From Acidobacteriota bacterium (lineage in GTDB: Bacteria; Acidobacteriota; Blastocatellia; Pyrinomonadales; Pyrinomonadaceae), in contig JAFBAJ010000154.1 in the NCBI GenBank assembly GCA_019247865.1, positions 1 through 7,679 on the forward strand: a stretch of 7,679 nt of DNA. The letters run 5' to 3'. Positions 1 to 6,213 of this stretch are shown here, one piece after another. The notes below the pieces were generated by a model. The model saw nothing but the letters and a program-made list of their open reading frames with translations. It was not told where the DNA came from and ran no database searches. How positions within the stretch are numbered: the stretch's first letter is position 1; each line of letters begins with the position of its first letter. A program made the translations under genes and the position numbers.

Positions 1-776
1 TGCACGTTCATGTCGTCGCGTCCGCGACAGTCCTCGACCGCGGGCATGATCTCCGAAGCCTCTTCGACGCCGAAGAGCCCGCCCTCCGCGCCGTGCGGGT
101 TGAGCGCAGACACGGCGATGCGCGGCCGGTCGAGGCCCCAGCGCTTCAATTCCCTGTGCGTCAGGCTGATGACGCGCACCAGCCGCTCGCGCTCGACGAG
201 GCGGATGGCTTCCGACAGGGGGACGTGTGTGGACAACAGCACGATGCGCAGGTTGGCGGCGACGAAGGCCATCGCGTATTCCTCCGTGCCGGTGAGCTGC
301 GCGAGAAATTCCGTGTGGCCGGGAAAGCTGTATCCGCCGAGAAAGAGAGCGCGCTTGTTGATCGGCGCGGTCGCGATGGCGTCCACCTCGCCGCTCGCGC
401 AGAGCTCGACGGCCGATTCGATGTAGCCGGCGGCAGCCTTACCAGCCGCGCCCGATTCGATGCCCGGCTCGATGTGCCCGGAGACGTTGTCCAGATGATA
501 GATGAGGGGATCGGAGAAATCTTCCGGCAGCCGCTCGTCCTTGCGCACGATGTCGTAGCCGCACTGGAGGTCGAGCGTGCGGGCCGTGTGCGCGAGGAGC
601 TGCGCGTCGCCGATGATGACGGGCGCGCAGACGGTTCTGACCTCTTCCTCGGCGACGGCTTTGAGCACGACCTCGGGGCCGATGCCCGCCGGATCGCCCA
701 TCGTGATGGCGATGCGCGGCAAGCGTCGCCTCTGTCGGGAAGAGGCAGCTTGTGAGTTGTGCGGCAACTCGGTCAT
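1..776 (-). CDS. pdxA: 4-hydroxythreonine-4-phosphate dehydrogenase PdxA, N-terminal 258 codons (cut by window edge)
   Basis: PdxA oxidises 4-phosphohydroxy-L-threonine with NAD(P)+ in the DXP-dependent pathway to pyridoxal 5'-phosphate, in the cytoplasm. Seen here: MGDPAGIGPE at residues 26-35, TAPINK at about 136-141, GYSFPGHTEFLA at 148-159 and LSTHVPL at 181-187. His154 and His184 correspond to two of the three family metal ligands. The third (in YHDQG) and the C-terminal domain lie beyond the left edge, so completeness cannot be judged. The family loop usually read NPHAGEGG appears as NPHGAEGG (226-233). The ATG at 776 gives an 18-residue lead before the conserved LPRIAITMGDPAG. A TTG at 722 behind AGAGG is a plausible shorter start. 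It follows hfq by 82 bases on the same strand. A PdxA2-type phospho-threonate/erythronate dehydrogenase is the main alternative; no partner kinase is visible. Confidence 0.9.
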   Translation of the reverse strand, partial: MTELPHNSQAASSRQRRRLPRIAITMGDPAGIGPEVVLKAVAEEEVRTVCAPVIIGDAQLLAHTARTLDLQCGYDIVRKDERLPEDFSDPLIYHLDNVSGHIEPGIESGAAGKAAAGYIESAVELCASGEVDAIATAPINKRALFLGGYSFPGHTEFLAQLTGTEEYAMAFVAANLRIVLLSTHVPLSEAIRLVERERLVRVISLTHRELKRWGLDRPRIAVSALNPHGAEGGLFGVEEASEIMPAVEDCRGRDDMNV

Positions 777-858
777 GGCTCTCAAAAAGCGGACGGAGCA
801 ACGCTGCGGCGTCAGCTCGGCTTCAACACCGAAGCGTCACAGCATCACGCGCGCGTCT

Positions 859-1266
859 TTAGTCGCCGTCGCGCTCGTCGGCCTTGTACATGTACTTGAT
901 GTTGTGCTTGAGCAGGAGCAGATTGGGGGCCGATTTGCGATTGACTTTGAGCGCACTGCGGTCATACCACTCGATGGTGCCCTCGATCTCTTCGCCATCC
1001 TGGAGGACGATGATCATCAAGGTGTGCGCGTCGATCTGCTTCTTGTAGTAGAAGATTTCGGCGCTCGTCTCCGACGGCGGCGGCGTGCGCTTGCGCACCT
1101 GTACGCTGCTCGACGACGACGACTGCGAGCTGCGATGAGAAGGGGCTTCGGACCGCTCGCCGGACGAACGGGATGGGCTGCCGTTGACGCGCTCTTTCGG
1201 CTGCGGGGTTTCGCGCCCTTTGTTTTTGATCTCAGCTAATGTTGTTCTGATTAATTTACGATTCAC
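859..1266 (-). CDS. hfq: RNA chaperone Hfq, divergent form with long disordered N-terminal extension
   Basis: This 135-residue protein ends in an Sm-like domain (about 72-128) that fits Hfq, the hexameric RNA chaperone that pairs small RNAs with mRNAs. Visible features are YYKKQIDAHTLMIIVLQDG (Sm1 strands; Gln77 aligns with the U-binding Gln8 of E. coli), GTIEWYDRSALKVNR (97-110), and LLLKHNIKYMYK (117-128). Lys120-His121 match the KH pair of Sm2, but the E. coli Tyr55 position is Leu119. Residues 1-70 are rich in Ser, Arg and Pro, with a near-continuous serine run at 46-54. E. coli Hfq carries its tail at the C-terminus instead, and here only a few residues follow the fold. The start is GTG: an in-frame TAA lies upstream, no ATG intervenes, and AGAGGG sits 5 bases before it. 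It lies between ftsZ and pdxA, same strand. Family assignment is firm; RNA partners are unknown. Confidence 0.88.
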   Translation of the reverse strand: MNRKLIRTTLAEIKNKGRETPQPKERVNGSPSRSSGERSEAPSHRSSQSSSSSSVQVRKRTPPPSETSAEIFYYKKQIDAHTLMIIVLQDGEEIEGTIEWYDRSALKVNRKSAPNLLLLKHNIKYMYKADERDGD

Positions 1267-1271
1267 AGTGA

Positions 1272-1284
1272 CCCTCTTACCTCC
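1272..1284 (-). promoter_or_regulatory. hfq ribosome binding site, two purine blocks before a GTG start
   Basis: Reading the minus strand, GGAGGT (1279-1284) is followed by AGAGGG (1272-1277), then 5 bases and the GTG at 1266-1264. The nearer block has good spacing. The farther one matches anti-Shine-Dalgarno better but is 12 bases away. The site decides the GTG start, since no ATG is available in this frame between the upstream stop and the Sm fold. Confidence 0.6.
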
Positions 1285-1313
1285 ACTTTATGAAGCGGGG
1301 AATGACGTGCGAC

Positions 1314-1347
1314 CGTGTGCGCTGAAGAGAAAATATGTACGCACACG
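1314..1347 (-). repeat. 8-base inverted repeat in the hfq leader
   Basis: CGTGTGCG at 1314-1321 and CGCACACG at 1340-1347 are perfect inverted copies around 18 bases. In an hfq transcript starting upstream, this would be a stem with a U-rich loop (minus strand TACATATTTTCTCTTCAG), about 50 bases before the GTG start. It could be a leader hairpin, an operator around an AT-rich promoter element, or chance. The rest of the 277-base spacer 1267-1543 holds element A near ftsZ and no convincing gene. Confidence 0.5.
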
Positions 1348-1463
1348 ACGCGGCAAGTTGTCTGACCACTCTCGCAGGCTGCGGCCTATGCTAGGAGAGA
1401 AGCGGTGTTTAACCCGAAATGGGAAATCCTGTTCAAGGAATGGGCGACATGCTACACGAAAGA

Positions 1464-1529
1464 GTCCCAAGTCTCAAGTCCCAAGTCCCAAGTCTGCAAT
1501 CAATCGACTTGGGACCTGGGACTTGAGAC
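1464..1529. repeat. Element A: heptamer-repeat inverted repeat just after ftsZ
   Basis: The left arm is a tandem array of a 7-base unit from 1464: GTCCCAA, GTCTCAA, GTCCCAA, GTCCCAA and a final GTC (to 1494). The right arm (1506-1529) is made of the reverse complements. Positions 1471-1494 and 1506-1529 are 24-base inverted copies with one mismatch (1484 against 1516). In minus-strand RNA that pair becomes a G-U wobble, so the ftsZ transcript could form an uninterrupted 24-base-pair stem with an 11-base loop (1495-1505), starting 14 bases after the ftsZ stop. After the stem comes one more unit and then TCTTT, so it is not a classic terminator with a long U tract. It could stop, protect or process the 3' end of ftsZ mRNA, or be a dispersed repeat with no role. 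It resembles element B at 6214-6298. Confidence 0.85.
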
Positions 1530-1543
1530 CGGTGACTGAACGA

Positions 1544-2722
1544 TTAGTCGGCTTTCTTGCGGATGAACGTCGGCACATCCAGATCAACCTGGCGTTCGGG
1601 GTTGGTGATGTTGGGACGCGTCAGATCGTCGCCGGGTCTCTGCGTGTACCGCGGCGGAGTCGGCGGCAGCGCGGCGTTCGAGACGTTCGCGCCCGCGTCG
1701 GCGGACTCTTTATCAAAGCCGGTCGCGATGACCGTGATCTTCATCTCGTCGCGCATCGTTTCGTCGATCACCGCGCCGAAGATGATGTTCGCGTCTTCGT
1801 CCGCCGACTCGCGGATGATCGAAGATGCCTCGTTGACTTCAAAGAGCGTCAGGTCTGAGCCGCCCGTGATGTTGATGAGCACGCCCTTCGCGCCCTCAAT
1901 CGTCGCCTCTTCAAGCAAGGGGCTGGAGATGGCCTGCTGCGTCGCCTCAATCGCGCGGTTCTCGCCGCTCGCACGCCCCGCGCCCATCAGCGCGAGCCCC
2001 ATGCCCGCCATGATCGCCTTCACGTCCGCGAAGTCCAGATTGATGAGGCCCGGCACGGTGATCAAATCCGAGATGCCCTGCACGGCCTGCCTCAGCACGT
2101 CATCCGCGACCTTGAAGGAATCGGCCAGCGAGACGCCGCGCTCGACCGTGTGCAGCAGCCGCTCGTTCGGAATCGTAATCACGGTATCGACGCACTCGCG
2201 CAGCTCTCTGAGTCCCTGCTCGGCCTGCGACATGCGGCGCTTGCCCTCGAAGTGAAAAGGCTTGGTCACGACCGCGACCGTCAAAGCGTTGAGTTCCGTC
2301 GCGAGGCTCGCGATGATCGGAGCCGCGCCCGTGCCCGTGCCGCCGCCGAGGCCCGTCGTCACAAAGACCATGTCCGCGCCTTCGAGCACTTCGATGATCT
2401 TCTCCGTGTCTTCGAGCGCGGCGTCGCGCCCGATGACCGGATTGGCTCCCGCGCCGAGACCCTTGGTCAGCTTGCCGCCGAGCTGGATCTTGATCGGCGC
2501 GCGCGAACGCTTCAAAGCCTGCAAGTCGGTGTTGGCGACTAAAAATTCGATGCCCTCAATGCCGGCCTCGATCATGCGATTGACGGCGTTGCCCCCACCG
2601 CCACCGATGCCGATGACTTTAATGCGCGCTCCGGTGATGGGTGGTTCGTCGTCAATAAAAATATTGATGCCATTGCCCGGTTGACGGCCGTCCGGTGTCA
2701 TAATGTCTGTCCTCTCTCTCAT
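1544..2722 (-). CDS. ftsZ: Cell division protein FtsZ
   Basis: FtsZ is the tubulin-like GTPase that polymerises into the midcell ring. The 392-residue product has the full family layout: a short variable N-terminus (1-32), the nucleotide-binding domain beginning [18 protein letters not shown] (33-50), NTDLQAL (64-70), the GTP signature [12 protein letters not shown] (124-135), the T7 catalytic loop region [12 protein letters not shown] (227-238), a Pro/Thr/Arg-rich linker, and the C-terminal peptide [11 protein letters not shown] that binds FtsA and other tethers. Length is normal and no key residue is missing. Two starts are possible. The ATG at 2722 (used here) has GGAG 10 bases upstream. 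The ATG at 2701 (product starting [10 protein letters not shown]) has AGAGGA about 8 bases upstream and may be the true start. It follows ftsA by 115 bases and is followed directly by element A. Confidence 0.97.
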   Translation of the reverse strand: MRERTDIMTPDGRQPGNGINIFIDDEPPITGARIKVIGIGGGGGNAVNRMIEAGIEGIEFLVANTDLQALKRSRAPIKIQLGGKLTKGLGAGANPVIGRDAALEDTEKIIEVLEGADMVFVTTGLGGGTGTGAAPIIASLATELNALTVAVVTKPFHFEGKRRMSQAEQGLRELRECVDTVITIPNERLLHTVERGVSLADSFKVADDVLRQAVQGISDLITVPGLINLDFADVKAIMAGMGLALMGAGRASGENRAIEATQQAISSPLLEEATIEGAKGVLINITGGSDLTLFEVNEASSIIRESADEDANIIFGAVIDETMRDEMKITVIATGFDKESADAGANVSNAALPPTPPRYTQRPGDDLTRPNITNPERQVDLDVPTFIRKKAD

Positions 2723-2764
2723 GCTTACGGAACTCCGAAGCTCATTGTGCGGTTATCTTGGGCT

Positions 2765-2828
2765 GTATGCGCCGGAGGCACCCATATCTTGCGGACTACA
2801 TCTTGTGCCGACTGGCGCGGCAGCATAC
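2765..2828. repeat. Nested inverted repeat in the ftsA-ftsZ spacer
   Basis: GTATGCGCCG at 2765-2774 pairs with CGGC-A-GCATAC at 2818-2828, giving ten base pairs with one bulged A. Inside it, GGCAC (2777-2781) pairs with GTGCC (2805-2809). On the minus-strand transcript the structure would begin 9 bases after the ftsA stop and end about 42 bases before the ftsZ ATG at 2722. It might separate ftsA and ftsZ expression by processing or stability. Arms this short in GC-rich DNA could also be chance. It is not built of heptamers, unlike elements A and B. Confidence 0.4.
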
Positions 2829-2837
2829 AACAACTTG

Positions 2838-4100
2838 TCAAAAAATACCACTAAAACGATGACGAAATTTTGAGACGAAGTGCGTCAAGCGCCCCGCACC
2901 CGCTTTTTTTCCGCCGATAGAGCGCATTTCCGCGTTCTGCGTGCGTTGCGCGACGAGCGAAAGCCCGGACGCGGCGGCCCACGCGGGGCTCTGGATGTCT
3001 TCGATGAGGCCGCCGAAACGGTCTCTTTCGGGATAGCCGAGCCTCACGGGAGCGTCGAAGACCTGCTCGGCGATCTCCGCCATCCCGTCGAGCAGCGCGC
3101 CTCCGCCCGTCAGCACGACGCCGCTGGAGAGCTGCCGCTCCCAACCCGAATCCCTGATCTCGTCCGCGACCTGCATCAGGACTTCCTCCGCGCGCGGTTG
3201 CAGGATGTCGCACAGAATCTGGCGCGAGAGCTGGCGCGGGGCGCGTCCGCCGACCGAAGGCACTTCGATCAATTCCCCGCGCTCGATCTCGTTAAGGTTC
3301 GTGCTCGAAGCGCAGCCGACCGTGCGCTTGATCTTCTCGGCTTCGGGAATCGGCGTGCGCAGGCCGAAGGCGATGTCGTTGGTAAAGTGCGAGCCGCCGA
3401 GCGCGAAGACGGCCGTATGCTGCACCGCGCCGCGCTGAAAGATGACGAGGCCGGTCGTCTCGGCTCCGATGTCCACCAGCGCCGAGCCGAACTCTTTGTC
3501 GTCATCCGTCAGAGTAGCTTCGGCGGCAGCCAACTGTTCGAGCACCATGTCGGCGACGATGAGCCCTGCGCGATTGACCGCGTTGATGGCGTTCTGCCGC
3601 GCAGTGACAGGGCTCGTCACGATGTGCACCTTGACGGCGAGGCGCGCGCCGATCATGCCCACGGGATCGTTGATGCCGTCCTGATCGTCCACGATGAATT
3701 CCTGCGGCAGGCGGTCGACGATCTCGCGTCCGGCCGGGAGCTGGATGGCGCAGGCCGAGTCAATCGCGCGGCGCACGTCGTCCGAAGTTATCTCGCGGTC
3801 GCGCCCGGAGACGGCGACGATGGCCTGACCGTTAAAGCCCATGATGTGCGAGCCGGCCAGATTGATCGTGACCTCTTCGGCTTCGAGACCGCTCATGCGT
3901 TCCGCGCTTTCGACCGCGTGCTTGATGGCTTCGACGGCCGCGTCCGGGTTGACGACGACGCCTTTGCGCAGGCCGCGCGCGTCCGCTTCGCCGATGCCGA
4001 CGACTTCCAGCAGTCCCGTCTCGCCCGGCTCGCAAACGATACACGTCACCTTGCTCGTCCCGAGGTCGAGGCCGACCGTATGCGTCGCACGCTTACCCAT
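2838..4100 (-). CDS. ftsA: Cell division protein FtsA
   Basis: FtsA is the actin-like ATPase that anchors FtsZ filaments to the inner face of the membrane. The 420-residue protein starts with the phosphate-1 motif [15 protein letters not shown] (8-22). It continues through the SHS2/1C region (about 84-165, [20 protein letters not shown] at 161-180), phosphate-2 [13 protein letters not shown] (209-221), [13 protein letters not shown] (232-244) and the adenosine motif [13 protein letters not shown] (328-340). The last residues, roughly 404-420 ([17 protein letters not shown]), alternate hydrophobic and basic positions as in the family's membrane-targeting amphipathic helix. Length is typical. 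The ATG at 4100 is chosen because the protein begins 8 residues before the first conserved strand. AAGGAG lies 10 bases upstream, with an AUG-UGA pair in between. It lies 44 bases after ftsQ and 115 before ftsZ. Confidence 0.97.
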   Translation of the reverse strand: MGKRATHTVGLDLGTSKVTCIVCEPGETGLLEVVGIGEADARGLRKGVVVNPDAAVEAIKHAVESAERMSGLEAEEVTINLAGSHIMGFNGQAIVAVSGRDREITSDDVRRAIDSACAIQLPAGREIVDRLPQEFIVDDQDGINDPVGMIGARLAVKVHIVTSPVTARQNAINAVNRAGLIVADMVLEQLAAAEATLTDDDKEFGSALVDIGAETTGLVIFQRGAVQHTAVFALGGSHFTNDIAFGLRTPIPEAEKIKRTVGCASSTNLNEIERGELIEVPSVGGRAPRQLSRQILCDILQPRAEEVLMQVADEIRDSGWERQLSSGVVLTGGGALLDGMAEIAEQVFDAPVRLGYPERDRFGGLIEDIQSPAWAAASGLSLVAQRTQNAEMRSIGGKKAGAGRLTHFVSKFRHRFSGIF

Positions 4101-4116
4101 TCACATCTTGCTCCTT
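4098..4116 (-). promoter_or_regulatory. ftsA ribosome binding site with an AUG-UGA start-stop before the true start
   Basis: On the minus strand AAGGAG (4111-4116) is followed by CAAG, then ATG (4106-4104), TGA (4103-4101) and the ftsA ATG (4100-4098), reading ATGTGAATG. The first ATG is 4 bases from the Shine-Dalgarno sequence and is stopped at once. The second is 10 bases away and opens ftsA. Both are in the same frame, so only the second can give the protein. Whether ribosomes use the first one cannot be seen from sequence. Confidence 0.6.
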
Positions 4117-4144
4117 AAAAAAAGAGAACAAATATATCTCCGCG

Positions 4145-5230
4145 CTATCGGACACGGCGGGGCCGCGTCTCTTTCTTCTCGTCAACCGAAGACTTCTCTT
4201 TCCCGGACTGCTCCTTCTTCTTCTTCTGTTCTGCCTCGCGCTTTCGAGACGCGGGCGTCGCCGCACGCTCAGGGGCGCTCTCGGTCGGAGCCGCATCGGC
4301 AGCGGTGCTCGCGCCGCTCTCATCCATCCCGGCGGTCGGGGCGTTCGCGCTGCGCCCGACGGTGATTTTCGCGTCGTTGCTGGCGACGAGATAGGTGATG
4401 AACGGGCCGAGCGCGGTCGCGCGCTGTTCGTCCAGCACGTTCAGAGCCTTCTTGAGGCGGTTGCCGAAATTGCGTTCGCCGAGGCGGACTTCGATCTGCG
4501 CGTCGTCTCCTGCCAGTTGCGCGCGCACGTCGTGCAGGTCGCCGAGATTGACTTCGCTCACGCGCTCGCTGAGGCCGAGCATGCTCCACTCGTGCGACAT
4601 CTCCAGGTACTTCTCCATCCGCGCGCGATTCTCCGTGCGAGCATCGCCCGTCTCGGCTTCATCCCAGCCGCGTATGAAGAAGGGCGGCATCTCATCGGTC
4701 GGCTGTGTGCGGCTGAGCATCACGCCGTCCTCGTCAACCCAGACCAGTTGCCCGGCGCTCGTGCGCACGATGGCGTGCGGGACGCGCTCAGTGATGCGTA
4801 TGCGCAAACCGTCCGGCAGGACGCGCGAGACGACCGCAGTGCGAACCCAGGGATGCTTTTCCAGCTTCGCGCTGATAACGCTCAGGTCTGCGCGCCAGAC
4901 GCCCTTCCCCGCCACCGCGTCTTGAACGAGAGACTTGAGCTCACCCGCGTTGACGCGCGACGTGCCGCTGATGTCAATCGCGCGCGCTTCAAAGAATGAA
5001 GCCGAAGCCGCCGCACGATAACCCGCGAAGAGGAGCACGCCCACCATGATCGCCAGCAGGGCTTTGGCTGCGAGCGGCGCATACGCGAGAGCCCCTCGCA
5101 GGCGGCTTTCGCCCACAGCACGCGTGCCAGTTCCGCGCCGCACAGGCTTCTGCGCCACGCCCGCGCGCCCGCGCGCGCCTGCGGCAACTCCGCGCCCGTT
5201 AGCTCTCGGTGTGATGACCTGCTCTCTCAA
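4145..5230 (-). CDS. ftsQ: Cell division protein FtsQ (DivIB-type, POTRA domain), TTG start
   Basis: FtsQ is a single-pass membrane protein that links the cytoplasmic ring to the septal synthases through FtsB/FtsL. From the TTG at 5230 the product has 361 residues: a basic, Ala/Gly/Arg-rich cytoplasmic segment (1-50), a membrane helix (about 53-77), a POTRA domain (about 80-150: FFEARAIDISGTSRVN, then KHPWVRTAVVSRVLPDGLRIRITERVP at 125-151 in register), and the FtsQ beta domain (about 152-292, with VWVDEDGVML at 163-172). A charged tail (293-361), first Ala/Thr/Glu and then Lys/Glu rich, ends it. Such a long tail is unusual beside the 276-residue E. coli protein. The frame stays open upstream to 5398, but that would overlap murB by over 160 bases. 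The TTG is preferred because GGAGGAG lies 7 bases upstream and the start is 4 bases past the murB stop. Confidence 0.93.
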   Translation of the reverse strand: MREQVITPRANGRGVAAGARGRAGVAQKPVRRGTGTRAVGESRLRGALAYAPLAAKALLAIMVGVLLFAGYRAAASASFFEARAIDISGTSRVNAGELKSLVQDAVAGKGVWRADLSVISAKLEKHPWVRTAVVSRVLPDGLRIRITERVPHAIVRTSAGQLVWVDEDGVMLSRTQPTDEMPPFFIRGWDEAETGDARTENRARMEKYLEMSHEWSMLGLSERVSEVNLGDLHDVRAQLAGDDAQIEVRLGERNFGNRLKKALNVLDEQRATALGPFITYLVASNDAKITVGRSANAPTAGMDESGASTAADAAPTESAPERAATPASRKREAEQKKKKEQSGKEKSSVDEKKETRPRRVR

Positions 5231-5234
5231 CTCT

Positions 5235-6203
5235 TTACTCCTCCGAACCTTCTTCCGGCTCCTGAGCACTCCACAGCTCGACTTCGTATTCGAGCTCGAT
5301 GCCGCGCTCCCTGCGAACGCGTTCCCTGATCTCTTCGGCGAGCGCAAGCGCATCTGCGGCGCGCGCACCTTCGCCTTCAGTGACGATAAAGTTGGCATGG
5401 ACGGGTGAGACGAGAGCGCCGCCGCGCCGCGTGCCCTTCATGCCCATCTCGTCGATCATCTTGCCCGTGCCGACCGGGCTGCCCGGCAGATTCTTGAAGA
5501 AGCACCCGGCGCTGCGCGAGCCGTGCGGCTGCGTCGCCATGCGCCGCGACTTGGCTTCATCCATCCGCGCTTTGATTCGCTCGGGCTCATCCGTCTGAAG
5601 GCGCAGGGTCACGCCGAGCAGCAGCTCACCCTCACGAAAAGAGGTGTGGCGATAATTCCACTCGACCGAGCTGCCGGGGATGTCCGCGACGCGGCCTTCG
5701 CGCGCCACGCGCACGGTCTCCGTCACGGTGCCGATCTCATGCTCGTAAGCCCCTGCGTTCATCCACAGCGCGCCGCCGACCGTGCCGGGAATGCCGCCGA
5801 GCCCCTCGATGCCGCTGAGGCCCTGCCGCCAGGCATCTATGCAGAGGCGCGGGAGCGAGTAGCCAGCGCTGACGCTGACGCGTTCGCCTTCAAAGCGTGC
5901 CTCGCCCTTGAGTTCTTTCGTGCTCACGACGACGTAATGATGCTCCGCGTCATCGGCCAGCACGTTGCTGCCGGAGCCGAGCGCGCGCCAGGCGATTCCG
6001 GCCTGCTCAAACTCGTAGACGACGGCCGCGGCCTGCTCTTCCGTGACGGGCTCGATGACCCAATCGATCGCGCCGCCGACGCGCAGGCTCGTCAACTCAG
6101 CAAAGCGCTTCCCGCGCAGAGCGCGCACGCCGAGCCGGGCCGCGACCTTTTCGATCACAGCATCACGCTTCGCGTAATCGAGTTGGCTTTTAACTTCAGT
6201 CAT
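5235..6203 (-). CDS. murB: UDP-N-acetylmuramate dehydrogenase MurB (type II), cysteine at the proton-donor position
   Basis: MurB is a cytoplasmic flavoenzyme that uses NADPH to reduce UDP-GlcNAc-enolpyruvate to UDP-MurNAc. The 322-residue protein (from the ATG at 6203) shows SLRVGGAIDWVIEP (39-52), the FAD-binding RALGSGSNVLADD (73-85), GLGGIPGTVGGALWMNAGAY (134-153), YRHTSF (184-189) and SAGCFFKN (231-238). Near the C-terminus are PVHANFIV (267-274) and LEYEVEL (304-310), where the catalytic Glu is expected. The compact length and lack of the extra loop of the E. coli enzyme fit type II. Cys234 occupies the place of the usual catalytic Ser; both occur in the family as I recall it. A TTG at 6212 would add three residues, but the ATG is preferred because GAAGAG precedes it closely. 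It sits between element B and ftsQ. Confidence 0.96.
   Translation of the reverse strand: MTEVKSQLDYAKRDAVIEKVAARLGVRALRGKRFAELTSLRVGGAIDWVIEPVTEEQAAAVVYEFEQAGIAWRALGSGSNVLADDAEHHYVVVSTKELKGEARFEGERVSVSAGYSLPRLCIDAWRQGLSGIEGLGGIPGTVGGALWMNAGAYEHEIGTVTETVRVAREGRVADIPGSSVEWNYRHTSFREGELLLGVTLRLQTDEPERIKARMDEAKSRRMATQPHGSRSAGCFFKNLPGSPVGTGKMIDEMGMKGTRRGGALVSPVHANFIVTEGEGARAADALALAEEIRERVRRERGIELEYEVELWSAQEPEEGSEE
5238..5244 (-). promoter_or_regulatory. ftsQ Shine-Dalgarno sequence inside the end of murB
   Basis: GGAGGAG on the minus strand overlaps the last murB codons (Ser-Glu-Glu) just before the murB TAA. It lies 7 bases upstream of the TTG taken as the ftsQ start. This strong match at ideal spacing outweighs the lack of an ATG and implies translational coupling of ftsQ to murB. 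Confidence 0.8.
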
Positions 6204-6213
6204 TCTCTTCAAT

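Noticed and set aside
10..755. Plus-strand open frames of 138 and 220 residues opposite pdxA
   Set aside because: Low-complexity Arg/Ala-rich translations with no domain, antisense to a frame with clear PdxA motifs. They reflect high GC at codon third positions.
777..858. Terminator between hfq and pdxA
   Set aside because: Only 4 to 5 base-pair stems (such as GCTTC/GAAGC near 823-838) were found, and the run of five Ts lies just before pdxA without a stem directly in front of it.
1330..1356. Possible hfq promoter, TTGCCG and TATTTT with a 15-base gap on the minus strand
   Set aside because: The -10 match is poor and the spacing short. Other equally weak pairs can be drawn in the same region, so no promoter is called.
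1288..1470. 60-residue minus-strand open frame between ftsZ and hfq
   Set aside because: It begins inside element A, has no ribosome binding site or recognisable family, and is arginine and phenylalanine rich as expected of non-coding DNA.
1464..1529. CRISPR array reading of the tandem repeats
   Set aside because: The units are 7 bases and contiguous with no spacers, and the second arm is inverted, unlike any CRISPR array.
2880..4118. 412-residue plus-strand open frame opposite ftsA
   Set aside because: It mirrors almost exactly the FtsA reading frame, is rich in Arg, Asp and Ala, shows no family motif, and has no supporting ribosome binding site. It is a GC-driven antisense shadow.
4107..4144. 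Terminator in the ftsQ-ftsA gap, suggested by a run of seven Ts on the minus strand
   Set aside because: The only stem before the T run is a 4-base GAGA/TCTC pair, and the T run leads straight into the ftsA Shine-Dalgarno sequence.
5231..5398. Upstream extension of ftsQ by 56 codons
   Set aside because: It would lie entirely inside murB, has no FtsQ-like sequence, and the TTG at 5230 has a strong, well-spaced Shine-Dalgarno sequence.
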